From an uncultured Akkermansia sp. (GTDB lineage: Bacteria > Verrucomicrobiota > Verrucomicrobiia > Verrucomicrobiales > Akkermansiaceae), in assembly GCA_947626635.1 (NCBI GenBank), contig CANQSY010000012.1:1-33560 (forward strand): a stretch of 33,560 nt of DNA, in the 5' to 3' direction. Positions within the stretch are counted from its first letter, which is position 1. Every line of letters starts with the position of its first letter. The position numbers were made by a program, and so were the translations under genes. Below the pieces are notes generated by a model, which was not told the DNA's origin, did not search any database, and was given only the letters and a program-made list of their open reading frames with translations. Shown piece after piece: positions 8,358-16,760 of this stretch.

Positions 8358-8813
8358 ATGAGTGCAATATATACGCAGATAGCAGAAGGAATAAAAAAAG
8401 CCATGCTTGGCAAAGATACCGTTGCTCTTGGTGCTTTGCGCGGTTTAAAAACGGCGTTGCAGAATGTCCAGGTGGCAAAAGGAAATGTCCACGAGGAATT
8501 GCCGGAAAACGAGGCTCTCAATGTCGTTCGCAAGCAGATTAAGCAGCGTGAAGACTCCATACGCATGTATACGGAAGCCGGTCGCGAAGAGCTGGCGCAG
8601 AAAGAGAAAGCGGAGATCGCCGTATTGGCCGGGTTCTTGCCGGCGGAGATGACGGAGGCGGAGATCGAGCCCATCCTGGAGGCCGTGGTGACGGAGCTGT
8701 CGGCCACGACGAAGAAAGACATGGGGCGAGTCATGAAAGAGCTGCAGGCTCGCACGGAGGGGCGAGCTCCCGGCAAAGTCCTTTCTGCTATGGTTTCTAA
8801 GCGTCTTTCCTGA
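8358..8813 (+). CDS. GatB/YqeY domain-containing protein
   Basis: MSAIYTQIAEGIKKAMLGKDTVALGALRGLKTALQNVQ...GFLPAEMTEAEIEPI...KKDMGRVMKELQARTEGRAPGKVLSAMV. Start at 8358; the upstream ORF extension lies in repeat-derived DNA. Confidence 0.9.
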   Translation: MSAIYTQIAEGIKKAMLGKDTVALGALRGLKTALQNVQVAKGNVHEELPENEALNVVRKQIKQREDSIRMYTEAGREELAQKEKAEIAVLAGFLPAEMTEAEIEPILEAVVTELSATTKKDMGRVMKELQARTEGRAPGKVLSAMVSKRLS

Positions 8814-8816
8814 AAG

Positions 8817-9494
8817 ATGTACTGCGCCATCATCGTGGCAGCCGGCAGCGCGAGGCGTGCCGGTTTTGATAAATTGGCAGCGCCTTTGGGGGGGCTTCCC
8901 GTGATGTGCCACAGCGTCCGGGCTTTTGCTCGAGCCGGTGCTGAGCGAATCATTGTGGTGTGCCCGCCGGAGAGATGGAATACATTGAAGCCTGCAGAGC
9001 AGGCGGGTGGAGTACCGCTGCAGCGAGTGGATGGCGGGGCTAGGCGACAGGATTCCGTATGGGCCGGACTCTGCGAAGTACCCGATGAGTGTGAGTGGGT
9101 AGCGGTTCACGATGCAGCCCGTCCTCTCATCACGCCGGAGATGATACGCACGTGTCTGAAATCGGCGCAACAATACGGCGCGGCAGCTTGCGCACATCCT
9201 GTGGTGGATACGCTGAAGAGGGCGGATGCTCAGGACCGCACTCTTCCCGGAAGAATCTGCCGCGATGGTTTGTGGGGAATGGAAACTCCCCAGATATTCA
9301 GGACGGCTATGCTGCGAGAAGCTTATGAACACGCTCGCATGTGTGGGATTGAACTCACAGATGAAGTGTCGGCCATGGAAGAGATAGGTGTGGTCACACA
9401 GCTCGTGCGCGTCGGAGAGAATGTGAAAATAACATTGCCGGGGGATCTGGAACGAGCTGAGAGTCTATACGTCACCATGAATAATCACCCATGA
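8817..9494 (+). CDS. ispD: 2-C-methyl-D-erythritol 4-phosphate cytidylyltransferase
   Basis: IIVAAGSARRAGFDK, VAVHDAARPLITPEMI, VGENVKITLPGDLERAE. Confidence 0.93.
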   Translation: MYCAIIVAAGSARRAGFDKLAAPLGGLPVMCHSVRAFARAGAERIIVVCPPERWNTLKPAEQAGGVPLQRVDGGARRQDSVWAGLCEVPDECEWVAVHDAARPLITPEMIRTCLKSAQQYGAAACAHPVVDTLKRADAQDRTLPGRICRDGLWGMETPQIFRTAMLREAYEHARMCGIELTDEVSAMEEIGVVTQLVRVGENVKITLPGDLERAESLYVTMNNHP

Positions 9495-10318
9495 GCGTTG
9501 ATTGTCAGCGCGCGGTTTGGATTATTGGTGCCGGTTACTTAGGGAGCGAGCTTGCATTACAAGGCCGCTCTCTCGGTTTACGTGTGTTGACAATTGATAA
9601 GGCACGCCCTGCTGATGTGTGTGGCGATGCGGCGCAGGAGCAAACCCTTCGACGCGCGAGCGAACTCTTGCCCTGCCCGGGGACTATTTTTTGCTGCGTC
9701 GCAACTCATGGTGGTGATGCACGAGCCTATCGCTCCGCGTATGAGAGTGTGGCGTCTCGACTTGTCTGCTCGGTACGGACGGGTTGTCGACTTATCTTCT
9801 GTTCATCCACGGGGGTGTATGAGGGAAGGGGAGGGGCGGTGGTGACGGAGGAGTGTGAGTGTCCGGGTGGCAGTGAGCGCCACCGTGTACTCCTGCGAGC
9901 CGAGCAGGAGGTGCTGCGAGCCGGGGGTACGGTGCTGCGCCTCGCTCCCCTCTACGGTCCGGACCGCTGTGAGCTCGTGCGACGTTACCGGAGTGGCGAA
10001 TCCCGTTTGCCGGGTGCTGAGGATCGCTTCCTCAACTACTTGCATGTGGATGACGCTGCTGCAGCTTTACTTTTACTCAGTGAGGTCGGGAATGGCCGTG
10101 GTCTGTACAATGCCTGCGGCGAAAGTCTTACGATACGACAGGCATACGCCATGCTTCGCGAAGAGCTGGGAGAAATTCCTCGGTCATCCGTGACGCACCG
10201 CGCGACTCGACGCGAAGGGACCAACCAGATTGTCTCAAGTGCAAAGCTGCGTGCACTCGGTTGGGAGCCGCGCCACAGCCTGAGGCAGATGATGACGCCG
10301 GGGAGGATGCAGCCATGA
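9491..10318 (+). CDS. NAD(P)-dependent epimerase/SDR-like protein
   Basis: Rossmann start VWIIGAGYLGSELALQG; RFLNYLHVDDAAAALLL; start overlaps the ispD stop. Confidence 0.8.
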   Translation: MSVDCQRAVWIIGAGYLGSELALQGRSLGLRVLTIDKARPADVCGDAAQEQTLRRASELLPCPGTIFCCVATHGGDARAYRSAYESVASRLVCSVRTGCRLIFCSSTGVYEGRGGAVVTEECECPGGSERHRVLLRAEQEVLRAGGTVLRLAPLYGPDRCELVRRYRSGESRLPGAEDRFLNYLHVDDAAAALLLLSEVGNGRGLYNACGESLTIRQAYAMLREELGEIPRSSVTHRATRREGTNQIVSSAKLRALGWEPRHSLRQMMTPGRMQP

Positions 10319-11112
10319 GAGAGGATTACTACAGGATATTGGAAGTGGAGCCCACGGCCGATATGAACGAACTGAAGGCAGCATACCGACGGCTGGCCAA
10401 AAAGTTTCACCCGGACCACAACGATGACTCTCCGGAGGCAGGTGAAAAGTTTAAGCTCGTGCAGGAGGCATGGCGCGAGTTGCGCGATCCCCGGAAAAGA
10501 GCTCAATACGATGATTGGTTGGAGCGCCATAACCGCTACGGCAATATGCCTGAACTTGCTGAAATGCCGCGTCACCATGCTCGAGTCTCTGCCCGTAATT
10601 CCTACCGCAGACGCAGCGAGCGCAGCCGCGCGCCGTCCCCTCGTCCATCTCGCGTGCGACCCTTTCTCATTCGGCGCGTGACTCGTGTATCCGGGTGGGG
10701 TTACGTGGCCGTCTGTGTGCTCAGTTTGTTCATCATTCTCCCGCCGATGCTGCGTCATATGAGGATGTCGGATCAGCGAGCAGAGGGCAGAGCGTCGGAT
10801 GGAGCGGCGAAGTTGGCTCCGGGTGAATCTCCTTTGCCGGTGGAAGAACAGAGAAGAAATTTAGAAAATTACGTGAAACGCTTGAGAGAGGCGGCAGAAA
10901 ACGGAGATCCCCACGCACAATTCAAATACGGTTGCCTGTTGGATACGGGAGTGGCTCTCCTTGGTATGGAACACGACCGAGAAGGCGCCTGTTACTGGTG
11001 GAACAAATCAGCGGAGCAGGGGAACATCGCAGCCATTCGGGCGCTTAATGCCGCTCGTCGTGCTGCTCGGACTCCTGATCATCATGAGCTGGCTCGCCCC
11101 GGTGCGTACTGA
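10315..11112 (+). CDS. J-domain protein with TM segment and C-terminal Sel1-like repeat
   Basis: DYYRILEVEPTADMNELKAAYRRLAKKFHPDHNDD (HPD motif); TM GYVAVCVLSLFIILPPML; AENGDPHAQFKYGCLLDTG...ACYWWNKSAEQGNIAAI. Confidence 0.88.
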   Translation: MREDYYRILEVEPTADMNELKAAYRRLAKKFHPDHNDDSPEAGEKFKLVQEAWRELRDPRKRAQYDDWLERHNRYGNMPELAEMPRHHARVSARNSYRRRSERSRAPSPRPSRVRPFLIRRVTRVSGWGYVAVCVLSLFIILPPMLRHMRMSDQRAEGRASDGAAKLAPGESPLPVEEQRRNLENYVKRLREAAENGDPHAQFKYGCLLDTGVALLGMEHDREGACYWWNKSAEQGNIAAIRALNAARRAARTPDHHELARPGAY

Positions 11113-11320
11113 TCCACAGCGTGATAATCGTCAGCACCCCCAAATCGTCCAACCATCCTACCAGGGGAAATAGAAATTCCGGGAAGAGATCCAATGGAAG
11201 AATAATGTAGAGCAGGGCCAAAACGGCCAGCACCTTGTTGCGTGTCGTCCATAGAGTGCCCCGTCGCGAATGATCAAAGACCTGTCGTGCTCTGCTCAGT
11301 TTTTCTTGTAGTTTTGGCAT
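11045..11320 (-). CDS. DUF1232/YkvA-like small membrane protein
   Basis: VLAVLALLYIILPLDLFPEFLFPLVGWLDDLGVLTIITLWI; start at internal MPKLQEKL. Confidence 0.75.
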   Translation of the reverse strand: MPKLQEKLSRARQVFDHSRRGTLWTTRNKVLAVLALLYIILPLDLFPEFLFPLVGWLDDLGVLTIITLWISTHRGEPAHDDQESEQHDERH

Positions 11321-11915
11321 GGTTGCGGGTGGATGTTTTTCGGCGGGCAGCGGTGGCTTTCTTCTTCTTGGCACGGGGAGCGCGTCGTTTGCGCGGAGAG
11401 TAACGATCAAGGTAGACGCGCTGCAGCCAGAGAGCAAACACGGAACCCGCTCCTATCCGCACGGCGGAGGCTTCTGAAACGGTCTCCGCCACACGAAGCA
11501 TCTTGGCTATGATGGTGGAGTATTCCTGCGCATCCTCTACGAGCTGGGCGTCATCCAGCCATTCGTGCAGCTCAACAAGATCGCGATAGCATCTCATCCA
11601 GTCCTGCTCTGTGTTCGCCGGAAGAGTTTGCATGATGCTTTCCGGCAGGGTGTTGAGTCTTTTCTCGATGCGCCGCAACAGACGCTGGCGGACCGGATCC
11701 TTCCTCGTAGTAGCGAAAGCGACGGTGACAAGGTGGCGTAAGTGGCTATCCAGATCCCCATGCGCGGCAAGCACCTCGACAGGAACATAACCGGTATGAG
11801 GCTCGGAGCGCTCTCGGTGAGCGGCTGCGTGAAATAATGCCCGTAAAGCTTCAGCACGCTTTCCCGGAGTGAGGGACTCTTGCTCGAAGAGCAGACTTTG
11901 TTTTCTGCGTTCCAT
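11274..11915 (-). CDS. Hypothetical protein with strongly basic C-terminal tail
   Basis: 213 aa; tail RYSPRKRRAPRAKKKKATAARRKTSTRNHAKTTRKTEQ. Confidence 0.7.
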   Translation of the reverse strand: MERRKQSLLFEQESLTPGKRAEALRALFHAAAHRERSEPHTGYVPVEVLAAHGDLDSHLRHLVTVAFATTRKDPVRQRLLRRIEKRLNTLPESIMQTLPANTEQDWMRCYRDLVELHEWLDDAQLVEDAQEYSTIIAKMLRVAETVSEASAVRIGAGSVFALWLQRVYLDRYSPRKRRAPRAKKKKATAARRKTSTRNHAKTTRKTEQSTTGL

Positions 11916-11942
11916 GGTGCATGAAGGAAGGAATGAGACGAC

Positions 11943-13025
11943 TCAAATCGAATCAAGAGTGGATAGATAATCCCTGAAGGCTTGTTCCAAGGGTTTATCT
12001 ATGGCCGGGCCCACTTTGACTTGAGGCGCCCTTGGCGCGGAAGATGCTGTGGCATTCTTTACCGGAGAGGATGAATGCACCTCCGTAGCGTTTGCCGGGA
12101 CCGAGGCATCTTGAGTAGCATGGCTGGCTAACTGGGTTGGTTTTGACTCAGTATCCGAAGGAGGTGCAGGCCAACTGGAAACCGTCTCCGGAAAGCGAAA
12201 ACGAGCCGTGGAAGCATGAGAGGCTTCCCGGCTGCGAATGCGGAGCTTGGTGGTGCTGCCGGCGTAGTAGGTGCGTCCCTTGCGTATAATGGAGAAGCTG
12301 GAGGTATAGACGATAGGTTCGAAACTGGTGCCAAAATATTTGTCGTAGAACGAGTTTTCACTGAGCGTGTTGTAATAATCAGAGGAACCTCTCATGTGCA
12401 GCATGATAAATTCGGCCACATCTTCGTCAGAGAGGTTGCCCTTGAGGATGCGGAATTCAACTATTCCGGGGTCAGGGGATGAAAAATCGAGAGAGACTTC
12501 AATGACGCCCTTGCGTTTTTTGTTGGCGCCATAACCGGAGGTGACCGTGTGGTTCACCCGGATATAGAGATTTTTGCCGCGCCAGATAAGAGTCTGAATA
12601 TTTGATGCCGGAAGTTTCAAAAGGGAGCCCAGCAGACCGTCCGTGGACTTGTCGAGCCACTTGCTGGTCGATAGTTGCACCAAATAGCCCTCGGCTTTGC
12701 CACTCTCAAAGGGAACGATTAAGGCATTCGGCGCGTATAGTTTTGCAAACTGCTGCGCCGTCTTCTCTGCCCCAATCTTTTTGGGAGCGGAGACAAAAAG
12801 GTAGCTGACTTGAGTACCATCGGAATTGTTGGCGGAGGCCACGACAGAACAACCATCAATCTGGAAAAGGTAACAATGACCATCCTTCTTCGCATCCGGG
12901 AAGTCTTTAGTAAGTCGACCGGGACTCAGCGGAGAGTTGGACGTCTCCTGCGCAATGACTACTTCCCCTGCCGAATAAAAACAGCAGAGGATAAGCAGTA
13001 AGCCGGTTCTGATAAAATACTTCAT
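11943..13025 (-). CDS. Hypothetical secreted protein
   Basis: N-terminal signal MKYFIRTGLLLILCCFYSAGEVVIAQ; 360 aa, Ser/Pro/Ala-rich C-terminal segment. Confidence 0.7.
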   Translation of the reverse strand: MKYFIRTGLLLILCCFYSAGEVVIAQETSNSPLSPGRLTKDFPDAKKDGHCYLFQIDGCSVVASANNSDGTQVSYLFVSAPKKIGAEKTAQQFAKLYAPNALIVPFESGKAEGYLVQLSTSKWLDKSTDGLLGSLLKLPASNIQTLIWRGKNLYIRVNHTVTSGYGANKKRKGVIEVSLDFSSPDPGIVEFRILKGNLSDEDVAEFIMLHMRGSSDYYNTLSENSFYDKYFGTSFEPIVYTSSFSIIRKGRTYYAGSTTKLRIRSREASHASTARFRFPETVSSWPAPPSDTESKPTQLASHATQDASVPANATEVHSSSPVKNATASSAPRAPQVKVGPAIDKPLEQAFRDYLSTLDSI

Positions 13026-13051
13026 ATATCCATGCGATAGCGGTTAAAAAC

Positions 13052-14194
13052 CTAATCCTCGTAAGAGCGGATGAGCTTACGGATGTGGCGCTCCATGAGA
13101 GGAAGATGTTTTCGAATGCTCTTGGCAAGAGTAAGCTGGTTGCGCGCACGTACAAGATTGTGTTCCGGATAATCGGTGCGGAAGTATTTATCTCCGTCGA
13201 GGTAATCCGTGAGGAAACGGATAGCTATCTCCGTCGTGATAAGCCAACCGGAGAAAGCAAGCATATTCACTTCCTCCTTGGTCAGGAAATCATGCGTCGC
13301 ATCCAGATACCCCTCCGCCAGAGATTCAAAAAAAGGCATCTGCATGAATACCTTGCTCAGATCTCTCTCGTCTTCACTTGCCATGCAGGTTGCCGTGCGC
13401 ACCATATCCCCAAAGTCATACAGTGAGAGTCCGGGCATCACCGTGTCCAAGTCAACAACGCACACGGCGCTATCCGTTTCCTCGTCAAGCATGACATTGT
13501 TGATTTTCGTGTCGTTGTGGGTGATGCGGATGGGAAGTTGACCGGCGCGTTGCATTTCCATGAGCTTTCCGAGTTCCGGGGTCCATGAGCGGATCAGGTC
13601 GAGTTCTTCCTTACAAGAAGCAGCGCGATGAAGCGGATCATCTGCTGCGCTCTTCTCGAGGTCCTCGTAGCGTTTTGGGGTGTTGTGGAAATCCGGTATC
13701 GACTCGCGGATGTCCTCAGGGTTCATATCCGAAACGAGTTCTTGGAAGGAGCCGAATGCATAGCCGGCTTGGTAGGCCTGGCGAGTGTTTTCCACAACGT
13801 CGTACGTGTGCGTGCCCTCAATGTTGTTGTAGCAGCGCCACATGCCGCCCTCCTCAGGGAGATTGATGTAATTACGACCGCCGCGAGCAGGATAGAGCGT
13901 CAGTGTCTGCCCGGCGGCATTCTTTCGCCGCCGTAAAACTTTCCACGATATATGACGCGTCACCTTCTCCACATTCTTCATGACCACGGCGGGATCCTTG
14001 AACACATAATCATTGATGCGTTGTAGGATGTAACGGTCAACATGACCGTCATCCGTGCGGTAGCAGGCGCGGTAGGTCGTGTTGATATGACCATTGCGAA
14101 GTTCTTCTCCGTAGAGGAAGTCGCCATTGATGGCAAACTGATCACCGATGCGGGCGATGCGTTCAGCGACGACACCTTCTTTCAATTGACTCAT
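13052..14194 (-). CDS. APH-fold phosphotransferase, N-acetylhexosamine 1-kinase-like
   Basis: ITHNDTKINNVMLDEETDSAVCVVDLDTVMPGLSLYDFGDMVR catalytic motifs. Confidence 0.8.
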   Translation of the reverse strand: MSQLKEGVVAERIARIGDQFAINGDFLYGEELRNGHINTTYRACYRTDDGHVDRYILQRINDYVFKDPAVVMKNVEKVTRHISWKVLRRRKNAAGQTLTLYPARGGRNYINLPEEGGMWRCYNNIEGTHTYDVVENTRQAYQAGYAFGSFQELVSDMNPEDIRESIPDFHNTPKRYEDLEKSAADDPLHRAASCKEELDLIRSWTPELGKLMEMQRAGQLPIRITHNDTKINNVMLDEETDSAVCVVDLDTVMPGLSLYDFGDMVRTATCMASEDERDLSKVFMQMPFFESLAEGYLDATHDFLTKEEVNMLAFSGWLITTEIAIRFLTDYLDGDKYFRTDYPEHNLVRARNQLTLAKSIRKHLPLMERHIRKLIRSYED

Positions 14195-14197
14195 GTC

Positions 14198-15085
14198 TTA
14201 TCTTCTTCTTCTGGGTTTCGTTGCGGTGGGAACAGCCGAAGGTTGCGTCCCGGCGGCTCCTTGTTGGGATGCCTGCTCATTCCGTTTGTCGGCTTCATAG
14301 TTGAAGTTGATGGAGAGCAGTCGAAACGCATTGGGAATTGAGGGATGCTTTACCACGACGAATATCTGCGATAGGGAGGGATCGACGGCAAATTTGGATT
14401 GTCGGATGGGAATGCGCATGCCTCCCTCTCCCTCTGCAGGTACGCAAAGCACATAGGTAAGCGATTTGACATCCTTATTTTTCTTTGAACTGAAGGACCA
14501 AACATTGGGATCGTTGCGCGAAACGGTGTTTTCATCCTTACGTTTGAAGGGGGCAATGATGATGCCGCGCTCAGGGAGTTCTTCCGTGGCGGAGTAAAGA
14601 AACTCCAACTGAGAGGGTGCAAAGTTGATGATATGGAATCCGCCGGTCGGGAATTCTGACTCACGCAGAAAAAAGAACTGGGATTTTTTGATTTCTTCTG
14701 CCGGCACGACAATAGCCGTTACTTTTCCCTTGAGGTATTCCGCCGGAACAGGTATCGTTATGACAGGTTTAATCTCCTGCTTTTCATCCTCGGGGATCTG
14801 GTCGTATAGGCGGATGTTTCCATCAGCCTCCGGAGTAACACGATCACCGGGCATCCGCGCGGAGATGTGCACCGGCAGGTATCCCTTGCCGTACTTGGCA
14901 TATAATGTGGACGGAATGCGTGACTTGGCATTGCCGCCGGAGGAAGAGCATATCACAAAGCGCACACCCGTCGTGGGATAGTGTGGCTTCTCCTCGTCGT
15001 CCTTTCCACCTTGGGCTACGAGAACCGGGCAGCTCAAGGCGAGAACGACTGCATATTGGAAGAGGGTTCGTAAAATTCTTTTCAT
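14198..15085 (-). CDS. Hypothetical secreted protein
   Basis: Start at internal MKRILRTLFQYAVVLALSCPVLVAQG signal peptide; 3-nt gap to the downstream kinase. Confidence 0.7.
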   Translation of the reverse strand: MKRILRTLFQYAVVLALSCPVLVAQGGKDDEEKPHYPTTGVRFVICSSSGGNAKSRIPSTLYAKYGKGYLPVHISARMPGDRVTPEADGNIRLYDQIPEDEKQEIKPVITIPVPAEYLKGKVTAIVVPAEEIKKSQFFFLRESEFPTGGFHIINFAPSQLEFLYSATEELPERGIIIAPFKRKDENTVSRNDPNVWSFSSKKNKDVKSLTYVLCVPAEGEGGMRIPIRQSKFAVDPSLSQIFVVVKHPSIPNAFRLLSINFNYEADKRNEQASQQGAAGTQPSAVPTATKPRRRR

Positions 15086-15141
15086 AGCAGAGTACGTACA
15101 AGCTGCATGAATGATAGCAGCTTGCGCGCGCCATAGCAAGA

Positions 15142-15167
15142 GAAAAGGACCTGTCCGGAGCCTTTTC
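15142..15167 (-). terminator. Candidate terminator downstream of the tRNA pair
   Basis: GAAAAGG/CCTTTTC inverted repeat flanking a GC-rich core. Confidence 0.45.
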
Positions 15168-15247
15168 TTCCTTCACAAAACGAAAATCCCCGGCAAATCA
15201 CGGGCGTCAAGGTGTCCATGCGGCGGTCCGCAACCGTACGGCGATAC

Positions 15248-15321
15248 TCGGGGCGACAGGATTCGAACCTACGACATCCAGCTCCCAAAGCTGGCGCTCT
15301 ACCAGGCTGAGCTACGCCCCG
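15248..15321 (-). tRNA. tRNA-Pro (anticodon TGG)
   Basis: CGGGGCGTAGCTCAGCCTGGTAGAGCGCCAGCTTTGGGAGCTGG...GTAGGTTCGAATCCTGTCGCCCCGA folds as a cloverleaf, with C1-G72 and A73; no encoded CCA. Confidence 0.96.
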
Positions 15322-15345
15322 TTCAATCAATTTTCCAGGAAGTCA

Positions 15346-15418
<73 letters not shown>

Positions 15419-15465
15419 TCCTGAAATTCATCGCGTCCTCCCGCCGGGGGATGAAACGCGCCGGC

Positions 15466-15494
15466 ATGATACACGTAATGGACAGTCATGGCAA
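15466..15494 (-). promoter_or_regulatory. Candidate promoter for tRNA-Phe/tRNA-Pro
   Basis: Minus-strand TTGCCA, 17-nt spacer, TATCAT. Confidence 0.55.
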
Positions 15495-15570
15495 GTCCAA
15501 AATGCACAGAAACGTGATTTTTTTCCTGAGGCCATCCTCTTGTTGGTTCATGATCCCATGAATGAACCGA

Positions 15571-16566
15571 TCATGGATGGTGCGTGCGGCGTGAAGAGTG
15601 GAGAGCAACGGCAAGGAAGATGCAGCCAAGGGCTATGACGCCGAAAGAAAGGTATTGCCCGCGAGTGATGGTTCCCCAGAGAGGAGCATCCGGTTCGCGG
15701 AAGCATTCCGTGAAGATACGGGCTGCGGCATAGAGAAAGCAGAAGAGGGCGCTGAATATACCGGCCGGTGCGTGCCGCCAGCTCAGACGTAGTGTAATGA
15801 GCACAAGGAAAAGCAGGAGTCCCTCTCCGAGAGCCTCGAAAAGTTGCGATGGATACCGCGCGCTGAGAAAATCCCCGAAGCGCTCGCGAAAGGCTGCGTT
15901 GTCGCGCACAAAACCGAGGATGTCCTCAAAGTAGAAGCCACCGGCATGCGGCATATGAAGAGGAGAATCCGGAAGAGAACTGAGCGCCTGAATGATTTGG
16001 GCCCGTTGCTGCGGAGCGAAGCTCAGAAACTCCTGCGGAAATTTCATCGCCAAAGGATTTTCCGGCGCACAGACCCTGCCGTAGAGTTCGCCGTTGATGA
16101 AATTGGCCACGCGACCAAAGAAAAGTCCGATGGGGCAGACGATGGCGAGACCGTCACAGACGGCGGGAATGGAGAGATGCTGCCGCCGTGCATAAATCAT
16201 AGTCGCGAGCAAAACAGCGATAATGCCGCCGTGAGAGGCCATCCCTCCTTCCCATACGCGTAAAACCCATAGAGGATCCTCCAGAAACCCCGAAACACCG
16301 TTTGCCGGCAACCAGTAAAAAAAGAACTCTCCCAATCTTCCTCCTACGATAACTCCCACGAGGCAGATGATGGTGATGAAATCTGCCAGTTTCTTCGGTT
16401 TGACACAATACAGATCTCGCTTTGAGAGCTGCAGGAGTACCCAATATCCCAGTACAAAACCTGCAATGTAGGCCAACCCGTACCACCGGAGCGACAGCGG
16501 TGTGCCGGGTATATTGAGAATCACAGGATCCAGATGGTGGATATAGGTCGCGAGTATCGGTGTCAT
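15571..16566 (-). CDS. lgt: Prolipoprotein diacylglyceryl transferase
   Basis: LSLRWYGLAYIAGFVLGY, GGRLGEFFFYW, GGMASHGGIIAVLL, GRVANFINGELYGR, PSQLFEALGEGLLLF. Confidence 0.95.
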   Translation of the reverse strand: MTPILATYIHHLDPVILNIPGTPLSLRWYGLAYIAGFVLGYWVLLQLSKRDLYCVKPKKLADFITIICLVGVIVGGRLGEFFFYWLPANGVSGFLEDPLWVLRVWEGGMASHGGIIAVLLATMIYARRQHLSIPAVCDGLAIVCPIGLFFGRVANFINGELYGRVCAPENPLAMKFPQEFLSFAPQQRAQIIQALSSLPDSPLHMPHAGGFYFEDILGFVRDNAAFRERFGDFLSARYPSQLFEALGEGLLLFLVLITLRLSWRHAPAGIFSALFCFLYAAARIFTECFREPDAPLWGTITRGQYLSFGVIALGCIFLAVALHSSRRTHHP

Positions 16567-16760
16567 GGCAGCGCTCTCTTATAGCACAACTCTCCGTAAG
16601 ATACAAGCCTTGATCAGGGCATGGAGGCAGTAAGCGTTACGTCAAATAATTCTGTTCGAGGATAATCTCCTCACAAAAAAATAAAAGAAAAAGCAAGTTT
16701 TTTCTCGCCAAGACGTTTGACCTGGTGTATATAGATAGAGCGAACAACTGTTTAGCGCAC

